DNA of 64,000 nt from Novosphingobium sp. (GTDB lineage Bacteria; Pseudomonadota; Alphaproteobacteria; Sphingomonadales; Sphingomonadaceae). Below the pieces are notes generated by a model. The model searched no databases. It was not told the DNA's origin and saw nothing but the letters and a program-made list of their open reading frames with translations. Location: assembly GCF_020852455.1 (NCBI RefSeq), contig NZ_JADZAT010000027.1:39265-103264 (forward strand), written 5' to 3'. Position numbers and translations under genes: made by a program. Below are positions 17,805 through 26,318 of this stretch, piece by piece (position 1 is the stretch's first letter; every line of letters begins with the position of its first letter).

Positions 17805-18506
17805 TCAGGCGCCCTGCACTTCGGCGAGGTCGATCTTGAGGCCCGGGCCCATCGACGAGGACAGGCCGACCTTGCGGACGTACTTGCCCTTGGCGCCAGC
17901 CGGCTTGGCCTTGACCACCGCATCGACGAAGGCTTCGAAGTTGGCCTTCAGCGCTTCGTTCGAGAACGACATCTTGCCGATCCCGCCGTGGATGATCCCG
18001 GCCTTTTCGACGCGGAATTCGATCTGGCCGCTCTTGGCAGCCTTGACCGCTTCGGCGACGTTCGGGGTAACGGTGCCCAGCTTCGGGTTCGGCATCAGGC
18101 CCTTGGGACCCAGCACCTTGCCGAGGCGACCGACGACGCCCATCATGTCGGGCGTGGCGATCACGCGGCCGTAGTCGAGGTTACCGGCCTGCATGTCTTC
18201 CAGCAGGTCTTCGGCGCCAACCTTGTCGGCCCCGGCGGCCAGCGCCGCTTCGGCCTTGTCGCCGCGCGCGAAGACCGCAACCTTGACGTCCTTGCCGGTG
18301 CCCGAAGGCAGCACGACCATGCCGCGGACCATCTGGTCGGCGTGACGCGGGTCAACACCCAGGTTCAGCGAAACTTCGAGGCTTTCGTCGAACTTGGTGG
18401 TCTTGAGATCCTTGAGCAGCTGGATCGCGGCATCAACGCCGTGCAGCTGCTGGTTGTCGCCCAGCTTTTCGGCAAGGCTCTTCTGCTTCTTGGTCAGCTT
18501 TGCCAT
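17805..18506 (-). CDS. rplA: 50S ribosomal protein L1
   Basis: The 233-residue protein is full-length L1: MAKLTKKQK start, [43 protein letters not shown], and a C-terminus ending in [17 protein letters not shown]1 lines the ribosomal L1 stalk, contacts E-site tRNA, and in many bacteria represses its own operon. It follows rplK by 3 bp and ends at a strong bidirectional terminator. Confidence 0.98.
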   Translation of the reverse strand: MAKLTKKQKSLAEKLGDNQQLHGVDAAIQLLKDLKTTKFDESLEVSLNLGVDPRHADQMVRGMVVLPSGTGKDVKVAVFARGDKAEAALAAGADKVGAEDLLEDMQAGNLDYGRVIATPDMMGVVGRLGKVLGPKGLMPNPKLGTVTPNVAEAVKAAKSGQIEFRVEKAGIIHGGIGKMSFSNEALKANFEAFVDAVVKAKPAGAKGKYVRKVGLSSSMGPGLKIDLAEVQGA

Positions 18507-18509
18507 GTC

Positions 18510-18941
18510 TTAGCCCTCCACCACTTCGAGACCCATCGAACGGGCCGAGCCCTCGATGATCTTGGTCGCCTGTTCGATGGTGTTGGCCGAAAGGTCAGCC
18601 ATCTTCACCTGGGCGATTTCGGCGAGCTTCGAACGCGCGATGGTTCCGGCCGAAACCTTGCCCGGCTCCTTCGAGCCCGACTTGAGGTTGGCGGCCTTCT
18701 TGATCAGGAACGAAGCCGGCGGGGTCTTGGTGACGAAGGTGAAGCTGCGATCGGCATAGACGGTGATGATCGTCGGGATCGGCATGCCGTTTTCAAGTTC
18801 CTGCGTGGCGGCATTGAACGCCTTGCAGAATTCCATGATGTTCACACCGCGCTGACCCAGCGCAGGGCCGATCGGCGGCGACGGAGTTGCCTTGCCCGCA
18901 GGCACCTGCAACTTGATATAGCCTTCAATTTTCTTGGCCAC
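18510..18941 (-). CDS. rplK: 50S ribosomal protein L11
   Basis: The 143-residue L11 carries the conserved [21 protein letters not shown] segment and the C-terminal rRNA-binding domain. The start is GTG (18941) with AGGAGG upstream. It heads the rplK-rplA pair. In most bacteria nusG lies directly upstream; here two plus-strand genes (19157-20967) separate them, so rplK must have its own promoter in the 215-bp gap before 19157. Confidence 0.98.
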   Translation of the reverse strand: MAKKIEGYIKLQVPAGKATPSPPIGPALGQRGVNIMEFCKAFNAATQELENGMPIPTIITVYADRSFTFVTKTPPASFLIKKAANLKSGSKEPGKVSAGTIARSKLAEIAQVKMADLSANTIEQATKIIEGSARSMGLEVVEG

Positions 18942-19156
18942 GAAGGGCCTCCTTTCTTCCTGTTGGCCCGCAGCACTGTTTCAGCCGCAAGCCTCAGATC
19001 AAGCGGTCAAGCAATGGGACTGGCCCATCTCCCGCACGGAATCGCCCGGGGCAAAGCCCAAGCGAAGGCGCGCGCCTAGGCGAATGTCGGAATAAATGCA
19101 ACCTTTGTCGAATGACCATGCCAGGTTGCGCGGCAACCACGGTATAGCTGCCAGCG

Positions 19157-20227
19157 ATGAAACCAGCAAATGCCCTGCGCCGTCACCCGCTGTTCCGCCT
19201 GGCCGTTGCCGGCGCCCTGCTGGCCCTGTGCACCGGACCTGCCGTTTCGCGCCCGCGCAAGCCTGCCCCGCCGGTCTCGACCATGCCGCCGCTGACCCCG
19301 GCGGTGATCGACGATGATCTGACCATCGGCGGCGAGGAGATCGCCGCGCGCAAGCTGCATTCGCGCCTGACGGTGGAAGTTGGCGTGAACGGATCGGGGC
19401 CCTATCGCTTTGTGGTCGACAGCGGCGCCGATACTTCGGTGGTCAGCACGCGGCTGGCCAAGGCGCTGCAAATGCCGACTGGCGAGCCGGTGATGCTCAA
19501 CGGGATTACCGAAAGCCGCACGGTCGATCGGGTCAAGGTCCGGTCGCTGCAATTGGGGCCGACAATCACCGAGGATCTTGAGCTGCCGCGTCTTGACGAG
19601 ACTGATATCGGCGCGGTCGGGATGATCGGGCTGGATGCGCTGGTCGAACAGCGGCTGATGCTCGATTTCGAGAAGCGCAAGATCAGCGTCGATGACGGGC
19701 GCCGCCCGGCCCCGCGCTATGATGGCGAGATCGTGGTCACCGCGCGGCTCAAGCGCGGGCAGCTGATCCTGACCCAGGTGAAGGCCAACGGCCTGGCGCT
19801 CAATGCCGTGGTCGATACCGGATCCGAAATCACGATCGGCAACCGCGCCCTGCGCGACCGGGTGGTCAAGCGCGGCCGTACCCCGTTGCAGAAGGTCGAA
19901 GTCATCGGGGTGACCGGGGCCAAGGCCACGATGGAAGTGGCGGTGATCGACAAGCTCAAGCTGGGATCGGTGCTGCTGACCAATGTGCCAATCGCCTTTG
20001 CCGATATCCCGCCCTTTGCGGTGTTCGGGCTCGACCAGCAGCCGGCCTTGCTGCTGGGAACCGACCTGATGGAGAATTTCCGCAAGGTCAGCCTCGATTT
20101 TCACAACCGCAAGGTCCGCTTCCAGCTGCGCAAATGCGGCAGCCAGGACGTGGTGATCAGGCTGGATTCCAGTTTTGCCACGCGGCTGTCGACCGAACCC
20201 GGCAATTCCGCAGTCTGCAGCAACTAG
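19157..20227 (+). CDS. Secreted retropepsin-like aspartic protease with two active-site half-motifs
   Basis: The 356-residue protein has a signal peptide and two retropepsin-type domains. The first carries DSGAD with the downstream GMIGLDAL hydrophobic-Gly motif; the second carries DTGSE with LLLGTDLM. Retropepsins act as dimers of one-motif subunits. Two motifs in one chain suggest a pseudo-dimeric, pepsin-like active site in the periplasm. It sits opposite to the nusG/rplK strand, 77 bp upstream of a PspA gene with which it may be cotranscribed. Confidence 0.82.
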   Translation: MKPANALRRHPLFRLAVAGALLALCTGPAVSRPRKPAPPVSTMPPLTPAVIDDDLTIGGEEIAARKLHSRLTVEVGVNGSGPYRFVVDSGADTSVVSTRLAKALQMPTGEPVMLNGITESRTVDRVKVRSLQLGPTITEDLELPRLDETDIGAVGMIGLDALVEQRLMLDFEKRKISVDDGRRPAPRYDGEIVVTARLKRGQLILTQVKANGLALNAVVDTGSEITIGNRALRDRVVKRGRTPLQKVEVIGVTGAKATMEVAVIDKLKLGSVLLTNVPIAFADIPPFAVFGLDQQPALLLGTDLMENFRKVSLDFHNRKVRFQLRKCGSQDVVIRLDSSFATRLSTEPGNSAVCSN

Positions 20228-20304
20228 ACCGCTGCGCTGGCCACAAGTCGTTAATCGAACTAGACTATGCCCTGTTCAGGCAATTGGGCTGGCAGGGGAC
20301 ATCG

Positions 20305-20967
20305 ATGTTTGAAGTGGCAGTGCGCGTCAAAGAACTGGCGTCAAGCAATCTCAATGCACTTGTCGAAAAGGCATCCAGCCCGGCCAAGATGCTGCGCTTG
20401 CTGCAGGTCGAGATCGAAGAGGCGATCATCACCCTGACCCGCGATGCGGCCCTGGCCGAACGCCGTGGCCGTCACGCAGAGACCAGCGCCCGCGCGCACG
20501 ACAAGGCCGCCAAGGACTGGCACGACAAGGCCAGGCTGGCGCTTTCCAAGGACCGCGAGGATCTGGCCCGCGGCGCGCTCGACGAGCGTGCCAATGCCGA
20601 GGCCGGCGGCAAGACCATGCGCCAGGCACAGGCCGATGCCGAGGCTGAAGCCGCCGCGCTGCGCGGCGCGATTGCCGATCTGGAAGCCAAGCTGGCCGAA
20701 ACCCGTGCCCGCCTGCGCGCCGAACAGGCCGCCCAGGATGCGGCCAAACCCAGCGCGGGCGCAGCGGTTGCCGCCGCTGCCACCGACAAGGTCGACGCCC
20801 TGGGTGACCGGATCGCCACGCTGGAAAAGCGGATCGCCTTTGCCCAGGCCAGCGAAGGCGGCAGCGCCAAGGCCGCCGCGCTCGACGAGGAACTGGCCGC
20901 GCTGCAACGCGAAGCCCGGCTTGAGGCCGAGCTTGAGGCGCTGAAAAAGGGCCTGAAGAAGAAGTAG
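20305..20967 (+). CDS. PspA/IM30-family coiled-coil protein
   Basis: This 220-residue, highly charged, helical protein is typical of the PspA/Vipp1 family: an N-terminal amphipathic segment, a long Ala/Glu/Arg coiled coil, and KASSPAKMLRLLQVEIEEAI as in PspA helix 1-2. It would bind and remodel stressed inner membrane. ATG at 20305 has GGGGAC upstream; the longer open frame upstream overlaps the protease gene. No pspBC, pspF or sigma-54 site was seen, so control probably differs from enterobacteria. Confidence 0.78.
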   Translation: MFEVAVRVKELASSNLNALVEKASSPAKMLRLLQVEIEEAIITLTRDAALAERRGRHAETSARAHDKAAKDWHDKARLALSKDREDLARGALDERANAEAGGKTMRQAQADAEAEAAALRGAIADLEAKLAETRARLRAEQAAQDAAKPSAGAAVAAAATDKVDALGDRIATLEKRIAFAQASEGGSAKAAALDEELAALQREARLEAELEALKKGLKKK

Positions 20968-20998
20968 GCTGCGGCAGCGCTCAGGCTGCCGCCAATCC

Positions 20999-21535
20999 TT
21001 ACTTGGACAGTTCGACCTGTTCGAAGTCCAGTTCGACCGGGGTGGCCCGGCCGAAGATCGAGACCGAAACCTTGACCCGGTTCTTGTCGAAGTCGAGCTC
21101 TTCCACCACGCCGGTGAACGAGTTGAACGGACCGTCGAGCACCTTGACCGAATCGCCGATCTCGTAATCGACGTGGATGTGCTTCTTGGGTTCGGCTGCG
21201 GCAGCTTCGCGGGCGCCGAAATAGCGCGCGGCTTCGCGATCGGTGATCGGCTGCGGCTTGCCCGCATGGCCCAGGAACCCGGTGACCTTGGGGGTGTTCT
21301 TGACCAGGTGATAGACATCGTCGTTCATGGTCAGCTTGGCCAGCACATAGCCGGGCATGGTCTTGCGTTCGACCTGAACCTTCTTGCCGCGCTTCACTTC
21401 GGTCACGGTTTCATGCGGAACCTCGACCGCCTCGACCAGGGCTTCAAGCCCCTTGCGTTCGGCTTCGGTAAGGATCGATTCCTTCACCTTGTTTTCGAAG
21501 CCCGAATAGGCGTGGATGATGTACCAGCGAGCCAT
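20999..21535 (-). CDS. nusG: Transcription termination/antitermination protein NusG
   Basis: The 178-residue protein has the NGN domain (MARWYIIHAYSGFENKVKESI, with PGYVLAKL and VTGFLGHAGKP) and a C-terminal KOW domain (GDSVKVLDGPFNSFTGVVEELD). It binds RNA polymerase and couples it to Rho and the ribosome. It follows secE by 36 bp, the universal order. The usual next gene, rplK, is displaced by a plus-strand insertion. Confidence 0.97.
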   Translation of the reverse strand: MARWYIIHAYSGFENKVKESILTEAERKGLEALVEAVEVPHETVTEVKRGKKVQVERKTMPGYVLAKLTMNDDVYHLVKNTPKVTGFLGHAGKPQPITDREAARYFGAREAAAAEPKKHIHVDYEIGDSVKVLDGPFNSFTGVVEELDFDKNRVKVSVSIFGRATPVELDFEQVELSK

Positions 21536-21571
21536 GATGGAACGTCTCTTCTTTAGATGGGAAACCGGCGC

Positions 21572-21766
21572 TTAGGCCAGCGACAGCAGGGACTTCACGA
21601 CCCAGCCGAACAGCGAATCGATGCCGAGGAAAAAGATGGCCAGGATCAACATCATGATCCCCACGAAAATTGCCGTGGTCGTGGTTTCCTGACGGCTCGG
21701 CCACACCACCTTGCGGGCCTCCGCCTGGACCTGGCGCATGAATTCGCCGGGATTGAACTTCGCCAT
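21572..21766 (-). CDS. secE: Preprotein translocase subunit SecE
   Basis: A 64-residue, single-span protein with the conserved amphipathic helix EARKVVWPSRQETTTT followed by one membrane helix. This is the short alphaproteobacterial form of the SecYEG subunit. I chose the ATG at 21766 (MAKFNPGEF) because the length fits; an in-frame ATG at 21793 would add nine residues. It normally follows tRNA-Trp, but here two membrane-protein genes intervene. Confidence 0.95.
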   Translation of the reverse strand: MAKFNPGEFMRQVQAEARKVVWPSRQETTTTAIFVGIMMLILAIFFLGIDSLFGWVVKSLLSLA

Positions 21767-21919
21767 CAGCCTGTCACTCTCGCTATGAGCCATTCCTCGT
21801 GTCTTTCGCCAAGGCCTCATCGCCGCCCCGGCGGGACCGGGAGGGGCGAAATGTACTCCTTGTGTCGGAAGACACGGCGGCACTTAGCTATCCGGGGGCC
21901 GATTTGCAAGATGGCAGCG

Positions 21920-23431
21920 TCAATCGAGCTTGGGCTTGACCCGCTTGGCCAGGATCCAGTGCCGCCCGCGCCGTACTTCCTTGAAGCCATAGGCCAGCCG
22001 CGAGGGATCTTCCTGGCCCATGAACCAGAACCAGTCGGTGTGCATCGCCGGTTCGTAGAAATAGGTGTCGATCGGCTTGCCCGCGCGGTGGTTGAGCTTG
22101 TGGAACGGATCGCGGAAGAAATCGCCGCCCTTGCGGATCGTCATCATGTGGATGCCGGGCAGCGCGAAATTGCAGTTGATCAGCGCGTCCTTGCGCACCA
22201 CCGCATAGCCGCAGATGTGTTCCTGGCTGTTATAGCCCCATTCGCGCCGTTCGGTGACCATGTAGCTGGCGATCTGCACCCCCTGCGGCAGGTCATCCAG
22301 CGCCTTGAGCATTTCGGCGGTTTCGCGCGCATCGCGCTGCCAGTCCATGGTGGTATAGGCCAGCCGCCCCAGGAACAGCGCCGCCGCTGCCAGCACCAGC
22401 CAGCGCGGCGCGCGCCAGGCCAGCGACATGCAGCCGACCATCAGCCCGGCCGAGATCATCCGCGCATCGACCAGATCGCCGCCAAAGATGTGGCGCGGCA
22501 TGGCCAGCGATGCCGCCAGCATCATCAGCGCGGCCCAGCCCAGCCGCCAGTCCCACCGCCTGAACAGCATCGATCCAAACAGGATCAGCCCGATCAGGAT
22601 CGTGTTGGCATAGTCGAAATACTGCAGGGTGCCGCGCATCGCCTGCTTCCAGATCGCCCATTTGTAGATTTCCGGGCGCGGGCCATAGCTGGGCGGCTTG
22701 CCCACGCTGCCGCCCGCGACCAGCGCCAGCAGCGGGAAGAACAGCGGCCAGGGCGCCAGGAAGGCCCGCCACGACTTGTCCTTCTTCCATTCATAGCCGA
22801 ACACCATCAGCCCCAGGATCCCCCAGCCTGAGACGTGGGCCAGCCAGACCACCAGCCCGATCGGAATGAACAGCGGATTGCGCCAGCGCGATCCATCCAT
22901 CTTCACCCACAGCGCAAAGGCGAACAGCGCCAGCGCCTGGGCAATCATGAAGTTGAGGAAGCCCAGCAGCAGCGAGGGCGACCAGATGAACGAGAAGCCC
23001 AGCATCGAGGCAAGCCCGATCCGCTTGCGCAGGGTCCATTCGACCGTCAGGATCGCCACACCGTTGATCAGCGGCAGGATCATCGCGATCAGCCAGCCCG
23101 CGCTCTCCAGCGGCATCACCCGGGCCAGCGGCCGGATCAGGATATCGGCGCCCAGGTTGCCCATCCAGCGCCAGCCAAAGCCATAGTATTCCTGCAGGAA
23201 CGGGCTGGCATCGCGGTTCAGCATGATGTGGAAACGCGCCAGATGCGCGGGATAGTCCACCATCTGCGGATAGATGCTGGTGAAGAACGGCAGTGTGGAC
23301 AGCGCCGTCAGCACCAGCGCGAACCACCACATCTCGCGCGTGCCCGGTTCGTCGCGCAGCCAGCCCAGGCGGCGGCGCGGCGGCGCGGCAATCGGCTCGG
23401 GGCTGGGTTGGGCGGTGGTGTCCAAGCGCAA
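21920..23431 (-). CDS. Polytopic membrane protein, paralogue 1 (function unknown)
   Basis: This about 503-residue protein has some 10 hydrophobic segments and a soluble C-terminal domain. It aligns by eye with the next gene upstream: both have a first membrane segment, a YPQ...D...HLAR motif, then parallel SPSLLLGF/LGFANF-type helices and a C-terminal tail ending in a Trp/Phe-rich region. The general plan recalls GT-C glycosyltransferases or their relatives, but no catalytic motif is certain. The start is unclear: a TTG at 23431 follows GGAA, and the first ATG (23332) leaves only the first helix. Tandem duplication with 23463-24920. Confidence 0.6.
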   Translation of the reverse strand: MRLDTTAQPSPEPIAAPPRRRLGWLRDEPGTREMWWFALVLTALSTLPFFTSIYPQMVDYPAHLARFHIMLNRDASPFLQEYYGFGWRWMGNLGADILIRPLARVMPLESAGWLIAMILPLINGVAILTVEWTLRKRIGLASMLGFSFIWSPSLLLGFLNFMIAQALALFAFALWVKMDGSRWRNPLFIPIGLVVWLAHVSGWGILGLMVFGYEWKKDKSWRAFLAPWPLFFPLLALVAGGSVGKPPSYGPRPEIYKWAIWKQAMRGTLQYFDYANTILIGLILFGSMLFRRWDWRLGWAALMMLAASLAMPRHIFGGDLVDARMISAGLMVGCMSLAWRAPRWLVLAAAALFLGRLAYTTMDWQRDARETAEMLKALDDLPQGVQIASYMVTERREWGYNSQEHICGYAVVRKDALINCNFALPGIHMMTIRKGGDFFRDPFHKLNHRAGKPIDTYFYEPAMHTDWFWFMGQEDPSRLAYGFKEVRRGRHWILAKRVKPKLD

Positions 23432-23462
23432 GTGATTCCGAAAGCTGGGGAAGCCGCGCGAA

Positions 23463-24920
23463 CTAGTGCGGCTTGCCGGTGCTGGCAAGGCGTAGCAGCA
23501 AGCTGCCCGGCGTGCGAGCGACAAGCACGGCCCCGGCCGGCAGGCTGCGCGGCGCGGGCGTGCCGATGTACCACAGATAATCGGCCTCGCGGGCCGGGGC
23601 GAAACTGGCAAGATCCGGCGCTTCGCCCGGCGCCAGCAGCAGGCGCTGCGACGGGTCGGTGAACTCCAGGCTGGCATCCTTCAGCCGCAACAGGTGGAAC
23701 CCGTCGCGCGCGAAGTGCGAATTGACCAGCGCAGCGCGCCGGACCGCGGCATAGCTGGGGGCATGTTCGAACGGGTCGAGCGCCCATTGCGCCTGGTCGA
23801 TCGCCACCGCGCCGGCCACCCGTGCGCCGGTCGGCAGCCGGTCAAGCACCGCCAGCCGGGTATCGAGCTGGCTCGATTCGGCCTGCCAGGCCAGCGTGGT
23901 CGCGATCAGGCGCACTAGGAACAGCGTGGCGCCCAGCGCCAGCAGCGGCAGCGGCGCCTCCCAGTCGATCGCCAGCGCGCCGACCATCAGCGCCACCGCG
24001 ACCAGCCGGTAATCGGCATAGTCACCGCCCGCCAGATGGCGCGGCAGCAGCAGGGTCAGCGCGGTCAGGGCCAGCGCCGCCCAGCCCAGCCGCATGTCGA
24101 ACCGCCCGCGCCGCGCGGCCATTGCCATGGCCAGCAGCAGCAGCAGCGGGGTCAGGAAATCGAGCATGAAAACCCGGTCGCGCAGCGCCTTGATCCAGAT
24201 CCCCAACTTGTAGCCCAGCAGCGGCTGGCCATATTCGGCCACGTGCGTGCCGCCGCCCTGGCCCAGCAGCACCGGCAGCAGCGGCAGCGCCAGCGGCCAG
24301 CAGGCCAGCAGGGCGCGCAGGCTCTTGTCGCGGCTCCACTGGTATCCGGCCACCAGCACGCCCAGCACTCCCCAGCCCGCCAGGTGGCACAGCCAGGTCA
24401 TCAGGCCCCACACCAGCATCACTCCGCCGCGCCACCAGCGTCCCTCCAGCCGCACCCACAGCGCCAGTCCGAACAGCGCCAGCGCCAGCGCCAGGCAGAA
24501 ATTGGCAAACCCCAGCGACAGCGCGGGTGACCAGATCGTGGCCATGGCCAGCATGGTGCCCAGACCGATTCGCCGCCGCAGCGTCCATTCGGCTGCGATC
24601 AGGCCCAGCCCGGTCAGCACGGGAATCGCCGCCGAGACTGCCCAGGCGGCGCGTTCCAGCCCCAGCAGCGGGGCCAGCGCGGCGACCAGCAGATCGACCC
24701 CCAGATTGCCCCCCAGCCGCCATTCGAAGGCATAGTGGCGCAGCAGGTCGGCATCGCCGGCCCCGGCCATCATCACGCGGTAACGCGCCAGATGCGAGGC
24801 GAAATCGCCTTGCTGCGGATAGTGCGAAACCACGAACGGCAGCATGGCCAGCACGGCCAGCAGCAGCGCCAGGATCAGGCCCTGGCGGGGGGTGGCGGGG
24901 GAAGAAAGGAAAGGAAGCAT
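23463..24920 (-). CDS. Polytopic membrane protein, paralogue 2, directly abutting tRNA-Trp
   Basis: This 485-residue, multi-span protein is paralogous to its downstream neighbour (shared YPQ-x-DF-ASHLAR region after helix 1, WSPALSLGFANF, and a C-terminal soluble part). The ATG at 24920 shares its A with the final A of the tRNA-Trp CCA end, and there is no ribosome binding site except the tRNA itself. Cleavage of the tRNA 3' end would therefore remove the start codon, so a downstream start or translation from unprocessed RNA must be considered. The frame is open upstream only because it reads through the tRNA. Function unknown. Confidence 0.6.
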   Translation of the reverse strand: MLPFLSSPATPRQGLILALLLAVLAMLPFVVSHYPQQGDFASHLARYRVMMAGAGDADLLRHYAFEWRLGGNLGVDLLVAALAPLLGLERAAWAVSAAIPVLTGLGLIAAEWTLRRRIGLGTMLAMATIWSPALSLGFANFCLALALALFGLALWVRLEGRWWRGGVMLVWGLMTWLCHLAGWGVLGVLVAGYQWSRDKSLRALLACWPLALPLLPVLLGQGGGTHVAEYGQPLLGYKLGIWIKALRDRVFMLDFLTPLLLLLAMAMAARRGRFDMRLGWAALALTALTLLLPRHLAGGDYADYRLVAVALMVGALAIDWEAPLPLLALGATLFLVRLIATTLAWQAESSQLDTRLAVLDRLPTGARVAGAVAIDQAQWALDPFEHAPSYAAVRRAALVNSHFARDGFHLLRLKDASLEFTDPSQRLLLAPGEAPDLASFAPAREADYLWYIGTPAPRSLPAGAVLVARTPGSLLLRLASTGKPH

Positions 24921-24995
24921 GGCAGGAGTGGCAGGATTCGAACCCGCGGCCCTCGGTTTTGGAGACCGATGCTCTACCAACTGAGCTACACTCCT
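24920..24995 (-). tRNA. trnW: tRNA-Trp (anticodon CCA), CCA end encoded
   Basis: The acceptor stem AGGAGTG pairs with CACTCCT. It also has a D-arm with AGCTCAGTTGGTAGAGC, an anticodon loop with CCA, and a T-arm GCGGG-TTCGAAT-CCTGC. The discriminator is G, then genomic CCA (24922-24920). It heads the gene series that leads to secE-nusG, the classic tRNA-Trp/secE linkage. Confidence 0.97.
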
Positions 24996-25030
24996 GCGGG
25001 CGGGGGTGCCTCTAGCCACAAGTCTGCCGG

Positions 25031-25876
25031 ATGACAAGCGATCTGCAAAGGTTCATATGCACAAACACTGTGCATGCCCCGCAATCGCCTTCACCGATCG
25101 ATCCGCAGATCCTGCTGCTGGGCTATCGCGGCGGGGTTTTCCCGATGGCCGACCGGCGCGACGATCCGGACATCTTCTGGGTTGAACCCCGCCGCCGGGC
25201 GATCCTGCCGCTGGACAATTTCCATTGCGCGCGTTCGCTGGCCAAGGTGCTGAAGCGCGGTTCGTTCGAAGTAACCTGCAACCGCGCCTTCACCCGGGTG
25301 ATCGAAGCCTGCGCCGCGCCGCGCCGCGATGAAGGCGAAACCTGGATCTCGAACCGGATTGAGGACAGCTACATCGCGCTGCACCAGCTGGGGCTGGCCC
25401 ATTCGATCGAATGCTGGGACCAGGGCGAGCTGGTCGGCGGGCTTTATGGCGTGGGGTTTGACCGGGTGTTCTGCGGCGAATCGATGTTCAGCCGCCGCAC
25501 CGATGCTTCGAAAGTGGCGCTGGCCTGGCTGGTCGCGGCGCTGCGGCGGGTGGGCGCCGAACTGCTCGACTGCCAGTTCATGACCGATCACCTCGCCTCG
25601 CTGGGCGCGGTCGAAATCAGCCAGAGCGAATACCTGGAGCGGCTGCGCGCCGCTCAGATCCCGACCGAGGGCGATGGCGCGGTCGGCGGCTTGGCCGATG
25701 GCTTGGGCGAAGGCTTGGGAGAGGGCGCTGCGGCAGGCTTGGCCGCGGGCGAAGCGCTGGCCGCCGGGGCCGGGCTGCCGGCCGGATTCGCCGCGCTGCT
25801 GGCCGATGCCGCCGGGGCCGGGCTGTCTTCCTCACCCGGGAACTTCATCGCGCAGTCCTTGACCCAGACGTCATAG
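25031..25876 (+). CDS. aat: Leucyl/phenylalanyl-tRNA-protein transferase with a low-complexity tail
   Basis: Residues about 22-215 form a complete Aat enzyme: LLLGYRGGVFPMAD, WVEPRRRAILPL, WISNRIEDSYIALHQLGLAHSIE, GGLYGVGFDRVFCGESMFSRRTDASK and LLDCQFMTDHLASLGAVEI. It adds Leu or Phe to N-terminal Arg/Lys of proteins for the N-end rule pathway. After about residue 215 the chain runs into a Gly/Ala/Leu-rich tail of some 65 residues, read antisense through the Pro/Ala tail of the DUF2155 gene (223-bp convergent overlap). Usual Aat proteins end near residue 220-240, so the tail is probably a by-product of the overlap. Confidence 0.92.
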   Translation: MTSDLQRFICTNTVHAPQSPSPIDPQILLLGYRGGVFPMADRRDDPDIFWVEPRRRAILPLDNFHCARSLAKVLKRGSFEVTCNRAFTRVIEACAAPRRDEGETWISNRIEDSYIALHQLGLAHSIECWDQGELVGGLYGVGFDRVFCGESMFSRRTDASKVALAWLVAALRRVGAELLDCQFMTDHLASLGAVEISQSEYLERLRAAQIPTEGDGAVGGLADGLGEGLGEGAAAGLAAGEALAAGAGLPAGFAALLADAAGAGLSSSPGNFIAQSLTQTS

Positions 25877-26313
25877 ACCGGGTGCTCAACCACGTTGAGG
25901 CCGGGCGAATTCTTGAACAGCCAGCCCGAAAAGACCTTGCGCCAGCTCAGCGGCTGGTCCGCACTCGCCCGTTCTTCGACAAAGACCTGCACGAAAGCGC
26001 CGGCTTCGACCTGCTTTTCCCACGGCAGCGAGCGTTCGCAGGTTGCCAGCTTGAGCACCACGTTGCCCACGCGCTTGGCCTCGCCCACCTTCAGCACCAC
26101 GTCCTGGCTGGAATTGTTGCGCTTGTTGAGCAGGCCCAGCGTTGCCACGCGGTCCTTCACCGGGGTGCCGTATTCGCTTTCGACCACCTGCGCAGCGGCG
26201 CCATTGGCGGCAACCGCCTTGGGCACTTCGGTGGCGGTGGCATCGGGTTCGTCACCGCCCTGGCAGGCGGATAGCGCCACGCACGCGGCCAGCAGGAGGG
26301 CGCGGCCGCGCAT
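25654..26313 (-). CDS. DUF2155 lipoprotein-like protein with Pro/Ala/Ser-rich tail
   Basis: The 219-residue protein has a lipoprotein signal (lipobox LSAC). A DUF2155 domain follows (LNKRNNSSQDVVLKVGEA, ATCERSLPWEKQVEAGAFVQVF, FSGWLFKNSPGLNVVEHPVYDVWVKDC), and then a Pro-Ala-Ser-Lys-rich tail of about 65 residues. DUF2155 proteins are alphaproteobacterial, envelope-located and uncharacterised. It lies 5 bp after the NDUFA12 gene. The tail overlaps the aat 3' end on the opposite strand. Confidence 0.85.
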   Translation of the reverse strand: MRGRALLLAACVALSACQGGDEPDATATEVPKAVAANGAAAQVVESEYGTPVKDRVATLGLLNKRNNSSQDVVLKVGEAKRVGNVVLKLATCERSLPWEKQVEAGAFVQVFVEERASADQPLSWRKVFSGWLFKNSPGLNVVEHPVYDVWVKDCAMKFPGEEDSPAPAASASSAANPAGSPAPAASASPAAKPAAAPSPKPSPKPSAKPPTAPSPSVGI

Positions 26314-26318
26314 CTGGC

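Noticed and set aside
20228..20304. Sigma-54 promoter before pspA
   Set aside because: No TGGCAC-N5-TTGC pattern in the gap.
24921..25037. N-terminal extension of the membrane protein through tRNA-Trp
   Set aside because: The extension is translated tRNA sequence; tRNA folding is unambiguous.
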